NCBI GenBank assembly: GCA_910584065.1 | Contig: CAJTZN010000007.1 | Location: forward strand, 34,749 to 98,748 | Length of the DNA: 64,000 nt | Direction of reading: 5' to 3' | Source: an uncultured Eubacterium sp. | GTDB taxonomy: Bacteria > Bacillota > Clostridia > Lachnospirales > Lachnospiraceae | In this document: piece after piece, positions 45,361-54,455 of the stretch | Position numbering within the stretch: position 1 is the first letter of the stretch | How the letters are laid out: each line of letters opens with the position of its first letter | Notes under the pieces: model-generated | Seen by the model: the letters and a program-made list of their open reading frames with translations, nothing else | The model's database searches: none | What the model was told of the DNA's origin: nothing | Position numbers and translations under genes: made by a program

Positions 45361-45389
45361 AGTATACCGAATCTGCTCCAATTTATCAA
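45361..45389 (-). promoter_or_regulatory. Sigma-A promoter of 6S RNA
   Basis: Minus strand TTGATA, 17-nt spacer, TATACT; predicted start at about 45354, just before the conserved 5' arm. The remaining 64 bp up to the glycerophosphotransferase stop are AT-rich with no other clear feature. Confidence 0.8.
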
Positions 45390-45453
45390 GTATATATTGC
45401 TTATTATTTTGGTATTTTTTGTCGTTTTTTTACCCCTGACATTCCGGAAACTT

Positions 45454-46638
45454 TTACCCTTTCATCAACCCCTCGATCAAATGCACCACCTTCGCCGAAG
45501 CCTTCCCGTCATCCCAGGCATTATACTTCTCGCAGAACTTATCATACCGCTCCGTATAAGAGTCGCCATCATACGACATAATATCCCGGATCAATTCCTC
45601 GGTATCCGTCGAGATCGGCCCCGGCACCTCCGCCTCATAATCAAAGTAAAACCCGCGCAGGTCATTTTTATATTTCTCCAGGTCATACGCGTAAAACAGC
45701 ATCGGCCGCCGCAGGATGCTGTAATCAAACATCACCGACGAATAATCCGTGATCAGCATATCCGACACGAGAAATAACTCGGCAATATCAAAACTCTGGT
45801 CAAAATGATAAATAAATCCTTTATAAGGAAACCAGTCCACGTAATCCATGATCAGGTAATGGTATTTGACAATCAATATATAATCGTCCTGCAGCGCCTC
45901 CCGCAGGCGGTCAAATGACAGCCCGAGACTGAATTTATAGCCAGCCTTCTCAGCAAACTCATCATCGCGGAACGTCGGCGCGTACAGCAGGATCTTTTTA
46001 TCACGCGGCAGTCCGAGACGCCGCTTGAGCAGTCGGATATCCTCCTCATTATTTTTTGAGAACAATATGTCGTTCCGCGGATAGCCAATCTCCAGCATCT
46101 CTTTGTTATAGTCGAACGCGCGGCGGAACGTGACTGTAGAAAACGGATTCTGCGAGATGAGATAATCCCAGATCTGTACGTTTTTGACAAAGCCGCTCTG
46201 GTATGTCTCAATGTCCGACTCATTTTTCATGAACACATCTTCCATATCGAGCACCAGTTTTTTCAGCGGCGTCCCGTGCCACGTCTGGATGTAGTGGCAG
46301 TTCTTTCTCTTAATGAGCCAGGACGGCTGGCGGCAGTCAAACACCCACACCTTCGCCGTTGCCATATAGTACAGGTAGCGCATCCTTCCGTAGCGGAACT
46401 GGTAGCCATCCCCGGGGATCGGATACGGCGTTTTCGCGTAAAACCACGTACACTCCCATTTCTCCTGATACCCGTTTTCCACGATATACTCGAAAATATG
46501 CCTCGGATTTCCCGAATAACTCTTGCCGAGACTGGAGTCAAATACGATGCGTTTTTTATTTACAGGCAGCACAATACACATCGCGCGGTACAGACCGATC
46601 ACAAAGCATTTTACAAAAAACCGTATACATGCCCTCAT
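45454..46638 (-). CDS. CDP-glycerol:glycerophosphate glycerophosphotransferase family protein (TagF-like), single domain
   Basis: Transfers glycerol-phosphate (or ribitol-phosphate) from CDP-alditol onto a membrane-bound polymer at the inner face of the membrane. The 394-residue protein is mostly the Glyphos_transf domain: WHGTPLKKL, GYPRNDIL, LLYAPTFRDDEF, SDMLITDYSSVMFDY. A hydrophobic/basic N-terminal helix (CIRFFVKCFVIGLYRAMCIVL) probably tethers it to the membrane. Last of four homologous genes; its start overlaps the preceding stop by 4 bp. Lacking the GT2 half of the other three, it could act as primase or as the polymer-extending enzyme. Confidence 0.9.
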   Translation of the reverse strand: MRACIRFFVKCFVIGLYRAMCIVLPVNKKRIVFDSSLGKSYSGNPRHIFEYIVENGYQEKWECTWFYAKTPYPIPGDGYQFRYGRMRYLYYMATAKVWVFDCRQPSWLIKRKNCHYIQTWHGTPLKKLVLDMEDVFMKNESDIETYQSGFVKNVQIWDYLISQNPFSTVTFRRAFDYNKEMLEIGYPRNDILFSKNNEEDIRLLKRRLGLPRDKKILLYAPTFRDDEFAEKAGYKFSLGLSFDRLREALQDDYILIVKYHYLIMDYVDWFPYKGFIYHFDQSFDIAELFLVSDMLITDYSSVMFDYSILRRPMLFYAYDLEKYKNDLRGFYFDYEAEVPGPISTDTEELIRDIMSYDGDSYTERYDKFCEKYNAWDDGKASAKVVHLIEGLMKG

Positions 46639-48956
46639 TCTGACTCCTTTCCGAATACGGCACGGATCGCCCGCTCCGACGCCCCGCCGTCATCTATCTG
46701 ACAAAACTTTTGATAAAACTTCTCATAGCGTTCCTTATATTGTACGGAAATCTGATCGATATGGCGGAGCGCGTCCACAAGTTCCTCATTGGTGTGAACG
46801 AGCGGTCCTGGCAGTTCCCGTTCCATATCAATGTACATGCCGCGAAGTTCATTGCGGTAATTTTCATAGTCATACACAAAAAACAGAAGCGGCCGTTTGA
46901 GGTTGGCGAAATCAAAAAATACCGAGGAATAATCCGTAATACAAATATCGGAGGCCAGGTATAATCTGGACACGTCATCGTAACCGCTAGCCTGATAGAC
47001 AAAATCCTCCAGTCCCGTGAGATCGACCGCGTTGGCGATATGATAATGTGTCCGCAGTAAGATCACATATTCCCGCCCAAATTCCGCGCGCATCCGCTGC
47101 ATATCCATCTCGAGGCTGAACTTGTACTCTCCCTTTCCAAAAAACTGGTCATCACGGAACGTCGGCGCGTACAGGATCACTTTGCGGCCTTCCGGAATGC
47201 CAAATTCCGCGCGCACGTCCGCTGCGATCTCTCCCGCGCGCTCGCAATATAAAATATCATTTCTCGGATATCCCGTCTCAAGGATCTTCTCCCTCGGAAA
47301 ACAAAACGCGCGTTCAAAGACGTCCGTCGAGAATCGGTTTGCCGAAAGAAGATAATCCCAGTCCCGGCTTTGGTTATAAAATTTCACCTTATGATCCTGA
47401 CTTGCCGCGTGGATGTCATCGAGATCAAAAGCCAGTTTTTTCAGCGGCGTCCCGTGCCACGTCTGGAGGAATACCGCGCCTTCCCGCTTCTTATACCAGA
47501 TCGGCTGCCGCGTATTGCAGATAAAATATTTGGCCCGCGTGATATAATATACATACCGAAGCGACTGGCGCCGGCACACGACCGCACGTCCTTTCATACC
47601 GCGCGGACGCTTTTTCAGGCACCAGATATACCGGTATTTGCCGCCGTACATGTCACACAATTTTTCGTACAGGTATTTCGGGCTGTCGGAATAGCTCTTT
47701 CCCCAAAAGCTTTCCACAAATACCCAGTCCTCCCGTATCGGAAGCTTGCGGAAAAACAGCTTTTCCAACATAACCCATAACTGGATCGGTTTTCCCATGA
47801 TCCCCTTGATCTTTGACAGGATCTTTTTTATTCCGGCCGTCCCTTTCGCCATCGCGTAATTTCCCCGGAACAGCCACGACAACTCCATTCTCTGCAGGAG
47901 GGAGCGCCCGTTTTTTACTTGTTTCTGCTGCGCTTTTCCCATTCGCTGCATATGCTTCATAAAGCGGGCGCCCATTTTTCCACTCAGTCCGCCGGGAAAC
48001 CTGGCCAGCATAAAACGGCACATCCACTCATCCAGCGCATGGACAACCGGTGCGGATGACTGCACCGCAGCAGCCTGTTCCTCCTGCGAAGACTCTCTGC
48101 CGCCTGTGTCCGCCTCGGGAACACCGCCAGCATGTGACAGCTCGTCACGGGCCGCTTCATAACTCTCGATAAATTCCGGAATCCGGCATGTTCTCTTCAG
48201 CTGGCAGAGCGCAGGCAGATGGATCGGATCATTGTGCCGCCGCCATACGTAAATACTGCTGCCGTCCGCCCAAATCTGCCCCGCGGCTCCCGCAAATACG
48301 GCCGCCACGACCAGAACATCGGTATAAAATGTCTGGTACTCGGGAAACGACAGATCAAGACTGTCATAATAGTCCTTGCGGATCAGCAGATGCTGCATCG
48401 TAAAGCGGCGTTTCAACACATCTGTGAGCGCCTGCCCCTGAAGCGGCAGGACTCTCTGCAGTTCGTAGTCGGCCGCTGCCTTTTCAAACGAAAAAGAGCG
48501 CGGACGGAACCAGGAACTGTACCGCCCTCCCGTCACCACTTTTGCCTTTTTCTCATCCGCCAGTTTCACCAGCTTTGCAAGCGCGTCCTCCCGCAAATAG
48601 TCATCGGCATCAATAAAATAAAGATACTCTCCGGCTGCGTGGGACACCCCGGCGTTTCGCGCTGCGGCGACGCCGAACGGATGACACTCTTCCCCCTGAC
48701 CGGATTCTTCCTCCAGCCCGCGGTCCGCCAGATACTGGCGCCTCTGTTCGAAAAAATCATCGGCATCCCGTTCTTCCTCCAGTCTGATATGCTTCACCTG
48801 CTCGACCGCCAGCACCGATTCCGGCACATCGTGCCCGTCCCTGTCACCCACGATCAAAATCTCCACATCCCGAAGCCCCTGGTCTACGATACTCCCGACG
48901 CATTCCTCCAAATAAGACGCTCCTTTAAGATAAGGAACGATCACACTTACCTTCAT
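46635..48956 (-). CDS. Bifunctional GT2 glycosyltransferase / CDP-glycerol glycerophosphotransferase (3rd of array)
   Basis: 773 residues. N-terminal GT-A type family 2 glycosyltransferase (about 1-290; KVSVIVPYLKGASYLEECV and the DxD motif in YFIDADDYLRED), a linker with a Ser/Glu/Gln-rich insert (ESSQEEQAAAVQSS), then a TagF-like domain (about 400-773; WHGTPLKKLAFD, ETGYPRNDIL, LYAPTFRDDQF, SDICITDYSSVFFDF). It probably adds both a sugar and an alditol phosphate to a teichoic-acid-type polymer. It abuts the preceding gene with no gap and overlaps the next by 4 bp. Its linker and TagF half differ more from the two upstream copies than those do from each other. Confidence 0.9.
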   Translation of the reverse strand: MKVSVIVPYLKGASYLEECVGSIVDQGLRDVEILIVGDRDGHDVPESVLAVEQVKHIRLEEERDADDFFEQRRQYLADRGLEEESGQGEECHPFGVAAARNAGVSHAAGEYLYFIDADDYLREDALAKLVKLADEKKAKVVTGGRYSSWFRPRSFSFEKAAADYELQRVLPLQGQALTDVLKRRFTMQHLLIRKDYYDSLDLSFPEYQTFYTDVLVVAAVFAGAAGQIWADGSSIYVWRRHNDPIHLPALCQLKRTCRIPEFIESYEAARDELSHAGGVPEADTGGRESSQEEQAAAVQSSAPVVHALDEWMCRFMLARFPGGLSGKMGARFMKHMQRMGKAQQKQVKNGRSLLQRMELSWLFRGNYAMAKGTAGIKKILSKIKGIMGKPIQLWVMLEKLFFRKLPIREDWVFVESFWGKSYSDSPKYLYEKLCDMYGGKYRYIWCLKKRPRGMKGRAVVCRRQSLRYVYYITRAKYFICNTRQPIWYKKREGAVFLQTWHGTPLKKLAFDLDDIHAASQDHKVKFYNQSRDWDYLLSANRFSTDVFERAFCFPREKILETGYPRNDILYCERAGEIAADVRAEFGIPEGRKVILYAPTFRDDQFFGKGEYKFSLEMDMQRMRAEFGREYVILLRTHYHIANAVDLTGLEDFVYQASGYDDVSRLYLASDICITDYSSVFFDFANLKRPLLFFVYDYENYRNELRGMYIDMERELPGPLVHTNEELVDALRHIDQISVQYKERYEKFYQKFCQIDDGGASERAIRAVFGKESE

Positions 48957-51260
48957 TTAATGCTTCTCCATTTCCTTATGATCTGGCAGGAACACCGCAT
49001 CCACGACCCGTCTGGCCGCCTGACCGTCTTCCCATGCGCAGTATTTGTCACAAAACTTTTTGTATCTTTCCTCATAGTTTTCCTGAATCGCACGCAAATT
49101 ATGAATCGCGTCAATGATCTCCTCCGTACAGAACAACATCGGCCCCGGCAGTTCCTGTTCCACATCGATATAAAATCCTCGCAGAATACCACGGTATTTC
49201 TCCAGATCATACGTGAAAAACAACATCGGCCGCCGGAGATTGGCGTAATCAAAAAATACGGATGAATAATCAGTGATCAGCACATCCGAGACGAGATAGA
49301 GCCTCGCCACATCATCGTATTTGCTCACATTATAGGCGAACCCCTCGAATCCAGATAGATCAAGCGCGTCCGCGATGAAATAATGCGTCCGCAGGATGAC
49401 GACATACTCGTTTCCCAGTTCCTCCCTCATGCGGCAAAGATCCAGTTTGAGGGAAAATTTGTACATGCCCGGGCCGTAATACTCATCGTCCCGCCAGGTA
49501 GGCGCGTACAAAATGACCTTTTTATCCTCCGGCAGACGCAGTTCCTTTTTGATCTGCATCGCCAGCGCCTCTTTGTCCGGATGATACAGGATATCATTTC
49601 TCGGATACCCCGTTTTCAATATATTTCCCTCATAGGAAAAGGCGCGGCGGAAAATATTTTCCGAAAATTCATTAGGCGCCACGAGATGATCCCACGCGCG
49701 CGTCTGGTAGTAGACATCCTCCTTGTAAAGCGGAGAGGCCGACGTCACGTCGTCCATATCAAACACCAGCTTTTTCAGCGGCGTTCCGTGCCATGTCTCC
49801 AAAAATACGCTGCCTTTCCTTTTTTTATAAAACGTCGGCTGCCGCCCGTTAAACACGAGATACCCGCTCCTCGCCATATAGTAAAAATAACGGAGTCCCA
49901 GCCGCTTCACCTGCTTGGCCGGAAACGGGATGTCCCGTTTCTGGTCCGCATACGCCCAAACACATTGATATTTGCCGGGATAGTTCTCATTCAGATACTC
50001 AAAAATATATTTGGGACTGTCCGAATAACTCTTTCCCAGAAAACTCTCAAATAGTATCGTATGGGGGAGCAGTTTCATTTTTTGAAAAAAAAGCGCGTCG
50101 ATGATCCGCCGGCGCTGGACCGCCGTTCCGAACAGCCCCTTTTTCTTTTTCCAGACAAACGCCAGTTTTGCGAACAGCTTTGCCGCCCTGTAATTCCCCT
50201 TTTTTAAACAGCTAATCTGCCGCGTTTGGAGAAAACCGAACTCCTTTTTGATCCTTTTCCATTCCTCCTTTGGTATCTCGCGCAGCTCTCTCGTAAACCG
50301 ACGGGCCACCTCCCCGTTCAAACGGCCCGGAAAATGTTGTACTGCAAACCGGACCAGGAGCAGATCAAACGCATACTTCATATCCAGCGCAAAGTTCAGA
50401 TGCCCCGGATATTTCATATACAGTCCGCCCCATTTTTTTCCCTCGCCCACCTCTCCCTGCCATATGCGGCAAGCGGCCTCATAACTTTCGATAAAGTCAC
50501 GCGTCCTGCGTTCCGCCTTTTTCTGGCTGAGTGAGGGCAGATGAATCGGATCATTGTGAAGACGGCACACGTAACGGCTGCTGCCGTCGGCCCAGACCGA
50601 TCCGGCAAACAGAAGTATGCCCGCCGCCACAAATGCATCCGAATAAAACATGTTCTGCTCATCAAATTCCAGATCAAGTCCGTTGAAATAAGCCGTTCGC
50701 ACGAGCAGATGCTGTACGGTAAAACGATCCGCCAAAACCGATAGCAGCGCCTCGTCCCGGAGCGGGGCGATTCCTTTCACTTCTGTGTCGGCCTGCGCGC
50801 CGTCAACGGTAAAGCTGACGGGACGAAACCAGGAAAAACAGCGGTTTCCCGTGACAACATCGGCTTCCTTTTCATCTGCCAGTTCCACAAGCCTGGTCAG
50901 TGCATCCTCCCACAAATAATCATCGGCGTCGAGAAAATAGAGATATTCTCCTTTCGCGTGCCGCACGCCCGCATTCCTCGCCGCCGCCACGCCAAACGGG
51001 CCTTTCTCATTTGAACCTGTTTCATTTGAACTCGCCGCCACGACGTCAAACGGGGTCCTTTCCGGATCCCGTTCCCGCTCAAGTACGATATGACGGACGA
51101 ACTCCTTTTCCAAAACCGATACCGGCACGGCATCGCCGCCCCTGTCATCGACCAGCAGCACTTCCAGGTCTGGGCGGTTTTGGTTTTCGATACTCTGAAC
51201 ACATTCCTCCAGATAGGAAGGTCCGTTTAAATAAGGGATGATCACGCTAACTTTCGTCAT
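48957..51260 (-). CDS. Bifunctional GT2 glycosyltransferase / CDP-glycerol glycerophosphotransferase (2nd of array)
   Basis: 767 residues with the same two-domain order: GT2 (TKVSVIIPYLNGPSYLEECV; DxD in YFLDADDYLWED) and TagF-like (ETWHGTPLKKLVFDMDDVTSAS, KTGYPRNDIL, LYAPTWRDDEYYG, SDVLITDYSSVFFDY). The GT2 half resembles that of the third gene, while the TagF half is very close to that of the first gene, so domains have been exchanged or have diverged at different rates. An insert (SSNETGSNEKG) interrupts the GT2 domain just before the acceptor region. Its stop directly precedes the ATG of the third gene. Confidence 0.9.
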   Translation of the reverse strand: MTKVSVIIPYLNGPSYLEECVQSIENQNRPDLEVLLVDDRGGDAVPVSVLEKEFVRHIVLERERDPERTPFDVVAASSNETGSNEKGPFGVAAARNAGVRHAKGEYLYFLDADDYLWEDALTRLVELADEKEADVVTGNRCFSWFRPVSFTVDGAQADTEVKGIAPLRDEALLSVLADRFTVQHLLVRTAYFNGLDLEFDEQNMFYSDAFVAAGILLFAGSVWADGSSRYVCRLHNDPIHLPSLSQKKAERRTRDFIESYEAACRIWQGEVGEGKKWGGLYMKYPGHLNFALDMKYAFDLLLVRFAVQHFPGRLNGEVARRFTRELREIPKEEWKRIKKEFGFLQTRQISCLKKGNYRAAKLFAKLAFVWKKKKGLFGTAVQRRRIIDALFFQKMKLLPHTILFESFLGKSYSDSPKYIFEYLNENYPGKYQCVWAYADQKRDIPFPAKQVKRLGLRYFYYMARSGYLVFNGRQPTFYKKRKGSVFLETWHGTPLKKLVFDMDDVTSASPLYKEDVYYQTRAWDHLVAPNEFSENIFRRAFSYEGNILKTGYPRNDILYHPDKEALAMQIKKELRLPEDKKVILYAPTWRDDEYYGPGMYKFSLKLDLCRMREELGNEYVVILRTHYFIADALDLSGFEGFAYNVSKYDDVARLYLVSDVLITDYSSVFFDYANLRRPMLFFTYDLEKYRGILRGFYIDVEQELPGPMLFCTEEIIDAIHNLRAIQENYEERYKKFCDKYCAWEDGQAARRVVDAVFLPDHKEMEKH

Positions 51261-51281
51261 TCTCTTCTCCTGTTTGGATCT

Positions 51282-53453
51282 TTATTCGCCGCGAAATACT
51301 GCGTTCACGACTTTTTCTGACGCATGCCCATCCTCCCACGCACAGTATTTATCATAAAACTTATTATATTTATGTGCATATTCTTTCTGAATATCCCCGA
51401 TATGATGAATCGCATCAATGACTTGCTCCGTATCAAACAGCATCGGCCCCGGAAGCTCTTCTTCCACATCCATGTAAAATCCCCTCAGTACACCGCGGTA
51501 TTTCTCGAGATCATACGTAAAGAACAGCATCGGTCTCCTGAGGTTGGCAAAATCGAAAAATACGGATGAATAATCGGTAATGAGTATATCCGATACGAGA
51601 TACAGCCTCGCAATATCGTCATATTTACTCATGTTAAACGCGAATCCCCCGTACTCCGACAGATCGAGTGCATCCGCGATAAAATAGTGCGTCCGGAGTA
51701 TCACAACATACTCGTCTTCCAGTTCATCCCGCATCCGGTCCAGCTCCAGCATAAGGGAAAACTTATACTTCGCATGACCATAGTACTCATCATCACGCCA
51801 CGTCGGCGCGTAGAGGATCACCTTTTTATCCTGTGGTATACCCAGTTCATCCTTGATCTCCCGGATCAGCTTCTCCTTATCGTCCCGGTACAAAATATCA
51901 TTTCGCGGATAACCCGTTTCCAGCATGTTCCCATCATACATGAACGCATGCCCGAAAATGTCCGCCGAAAAACGGTTGGGCGCCACGAGGTAATCCCAGG
52001 CCCGCGTCTGCTTGTAGACTTCCTCCTTGTAAAGCGGCGAAGCCGACGTCACATCATCCATATCAAACACCAGTTTTTTCAACGGCGTCCCGTGCCACGT
52101 CTCCAAAAACACACTGCCTTTCCGCTTCACAAAATAGCGCGGCTGCCTGCTGTTAAATACAAAATAATTACTGCGCGCCATATAATAAAAATAACGGAAA
52201 CTGAAACGTCTGACCTGTTTGGCCTTATACGGCAGGTCAAATTTCTTACCTGTATGGATCCACACACATTTATACGTTCCCGGATACGTCTGGTTCAGAT
52301 ACTCATAAATATACTTCGGACTGTCCGAATAATTTTTCCCAAAAAAGCTTTCGAAAACGACGAGATCGGGAATCATCTTCAGTTTGCACAGTACTTTTCG
52401 ATAAATATAGCGTTTCATCCTTGACCGGCTGTGGATTACCGTGCGCACTTTCTCTTTACGGGCGTTAAACCTCGCCTTTTTCGCGATCTTATCGGCTCTT
52501 CCCCTCTTCCCGTACTTCACGAGCTGCCTGGGATAACGTCCCAGCCGCTCATTCACACCGTCGCCCATCTTTCCGAGCGCCTCTTTCAGACAGGCGCACA
52601 CTTCCTTTCGCATCTCCGGCTTCGCCTTGACAATAAACCAGGAAATCCTTGTCACAAGAAAACGGGCAAATTTGTAATCAAAATACGCCTCGTTCTCATC
52701 TTTCGGCACAACATGTTTATACTTGGAATACATCCGCATTCCCTCAAAGATTTTTTTCTCCTCATCCTTCACCTGAACAAGGGCCGGAAGGTTGACCGGA
52801 TCATTGTGCTTTCGCTTGATATAAACGCTCTCTTCACAAAAAACGGCAGTTTTCGCCGCGGCAAGTACCTGCAGTAAAAACGGGGCGTCCGAAAAATAGA
52901 GAAAATCCTCATCGAAACGCAGCTTATTTTCCTCCACGATCGAGCGTGCGATCAGCATTCCCAGTATCGTTACATTCTGCAGTCCGTTCGCGCGCATGAT
53001 CAAAAACTCATATGGGTTCTGGCAGTCGCCGCGGAACCGGTCCTTCTTCGCCGTTCCGTTCTGGCGGTTCAATTCCTCTCCATTATCGTAATGCACTTTC
53101 CTGCTGTACCATGTGTGCCGGATCGTCGCGTAAACGATGCCGTCCGGCACGGCCGCCTGTATCATCTGTTCGAACATATTCGTATCAATATAGTCATCGG
53201 CATCCAAAAAATACAAATATTCGCCTTCGGCTTTTTCAATTCCCAGATTACGCATGATGGCAACGCTGCCTGATGCCTCCTGCTTTACAAATCGGACCGT
53301 AAGCTCCGGAAATTGGCTCACATCCGGCTCCTCACATCCATCGCAGACCACGATCACTTCAAAATCACGATACGTCTGTTCCGCCAGGCTGGCAAAACAG
53401 TCCATAATGTACTTTGTTTCCCCGTGATAAGCGATAATGACACTTATCCTCAC
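51282..53453 (-). CDS. Bifunctional GT2 glycosyltransferase / CDP-glycerol glycerophosphotransferase (1st of array)
   Basis: 723 residues: GT2 domain (about 1-220) with the DxD at D84-A-D86, a basic helical linker (about 270-360) and the TagF-like domain with W453-H-G and D627-Y-S-S. First of the four-gene array. It has the shortest linker and a distinct GT2 acceptor region (TIRHTWYSRKVHYDNGEELNRQNG), so the sugar or acceptor likely differs from that of genes two and three. It starts 21 bp after the DUF1002 gene, which suggests that the array is read from dapL or the DUF1002 gene; I see no promoter in between. Confidence 0.9.
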   Translation of the reverse strand: MRISVIIAYHGETKYIMDCFASLAEQTYRDFEVIVVCDGCEEPDVSQFPELTVRFVKQEASGSVAIMRNLGIEKAEGEYLYFLDADDYIDTNMFEQMIQAAVPDGIVYATIRHTWYSRKVHYDNGEELNRQNGTAKKDRFRGDCQNPYEFLIMRANGLQNVTILGMLIARSIVEENKLRFDEDFLYFSDAPFLLQVLAAAKTAVFCEESVYIKRKHNDPVNLPALVQVKDEEKKIFEGMRMYSKYKHVVPKDENEAYFDYKFARFLVTRISWFIVKAKPEMRKEVCACLKEALGKMGDGVNERLGRYPRQLVKYGKRGRADKIAKKARFNARKEKVRTVIHSRSRMKRYIYRKVLCKLKMIPDLVVFESFFGKNYSDSPKYIYEYLNQTYPGTYKCVWIHTGKKFDLPYKAKQVRRFSFRYFYYMARSNYFVFNSRQPRYFVKRKGSVFLETWHGTPLKKLVFDMDDVTSASPLYKEEVYKQTRAWDYLVAPNRFSADIFGHAFMYDGNMLETGYPRNDILYRDDKEKLIREIKDELGIPQDKKVILYAPTWRDDEYYGHAKYKFSLMLELDRMRDELEDEYVVILRTHYFIADALDLSEYGGFAFNMSKYDDIARLYLVSDILITDYSSVFFDFANLRRPMLFFTYDLEKYRGVLRGFYMDVEEELPGPMLFDTEQVIDAIHHIGDIQKEYAHKYNKFYDKYCAWEDGHASEKVVNAVFRGE

Positions 53454-53474
53454 AGATCATTCCTCCCGTATATT

Positions 53475-54374
53475 TTAAAAAAGATTTTTAAAGAAAGATA
53501 CGATCGAATCTGCCACGTCCTCGAAAAACTGCACGATCCGCGAAAGGATCCCGCTCGCCTTTTCCGCGTCCAGACCGAGTTGTTTTAACTTATCGTAAAC
53601 ATCCTCCGCCTGCTGCTTCAATTTATCCACATCCAGGTTCAAACCGCTTATCTTGTCAAAAACATCTGTCATCGCTTTCCGCTGCTCATCGGTGAGCGTC
53701 ACGTCCAGTTCATCTGCCGCCTTTTCGATCACTTCGTGAATTTCCTCCGCCGAATCGACGCCCGCCTCCGCAATACGCTCTTTGGCAAGTGCCATGAGCT
53801 GCTCGGCCTTATCGCTCCCAATCTCAGCCGCGAGATTACTCGTGACGACGAGCTCGTTTGTCGCCGCGTCCGCACTTTCATCACTGACCTTTTCGCCAGT
53901 CATCGTTTCATACGCTTTCATCGCCCCGACGAGCGCGGCCGTTCCCGAAATCTCAAACGGCCCGGCAACAACGACTTCCGCATCCGAGATGCCGGCCGTC
54001 GTCAGCGCGTTCGTATACATTCCGCTCGTACAATACGAGATGTTTTTCGTTTCCACCGAGATCCCTTTCGCGTCGCCCACTTTCTCGATCCGCACGGAGG
54101 ACAGCGCCTTCGTACCGATGACCGAGGCAGAAAGGTATTCGTCGAGATACTCGTGTTCATCGCCATTTGTAATTTCAATCACTTCATAGTCGGAAAGTTC
54201 GTTTTCCTCCACATCCAGCAGCGATAGGACTGTTTTTTTCTGTTCTTTCGTCAGATCTGCTCCCAGCGAGAGATACGGCTTCACTTCCACCGAATCCGCC
54301 TTCGCCGTCATAACCGGAGTCAGTCCGAGTACGAGTGAAAGCATGACTGCCAGTAATCGATTGCTCTTTTTCAT
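53475..54374 (-). CDS. Secreted DUF1002 family protein
   Basis: A 299-residue exported protein of the DUF1002 (B. subtilis YpuA) family. Signal peptide about 1-26 (AVMLSLVLGLTPVMTAKA); the family core is SLGADLTKEQKKTVLSLLDV, VEVTN-like EVIEITNGDEHEYLDEYL, SSVRIE and a long helical C-terminal half (LDVTLTDEQRKAMTDVFDKISG). GAGGTGG overlaps an earlier ATG, so I use MKKSNR four codons later. DUF1002 function is unknown; its place ahead of the teichoic-acid array suggests an envelope role (inference). The amphipathic C-terminus (IVQFFEDVADSIVSFFKNLF) may touch the membrane. Confidence 0.88.
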   Translation of the reverse strand: MKKSNRLLAVMLSLVLGLTPVMTAKADSVEVKPYLSLGADLTKEQKKTVLSLLDVEENELSDYEVIEITNGDEHEYLDEYLSASVIGTKALSSVRIEKVGDAKGISVETKNISYCTSGMYTNALTTAGISDAEVVVAGPFEISGTAALVGAMKAYETMTGEKVSDESADAATNELVVTSNLAAEIGSDKAEQLMALAKERIAEAGVDSAEEIHEVIEKAADELDVTLTDEQRKAMTDVFDKISGLNLDVDKLKQQAEDVYDKLKQLGLDAEKASGILSRIVQFFEDVADSIVSFFKNLF

Positions 54375-54455
54375 GATCCACCTCATTTCCGCCAGACGCG
54401 CTTCCGCCCTGGCTTACCATTCTGTCCGCAGCGCCTGCCGGCATCCCCCGGCGCG

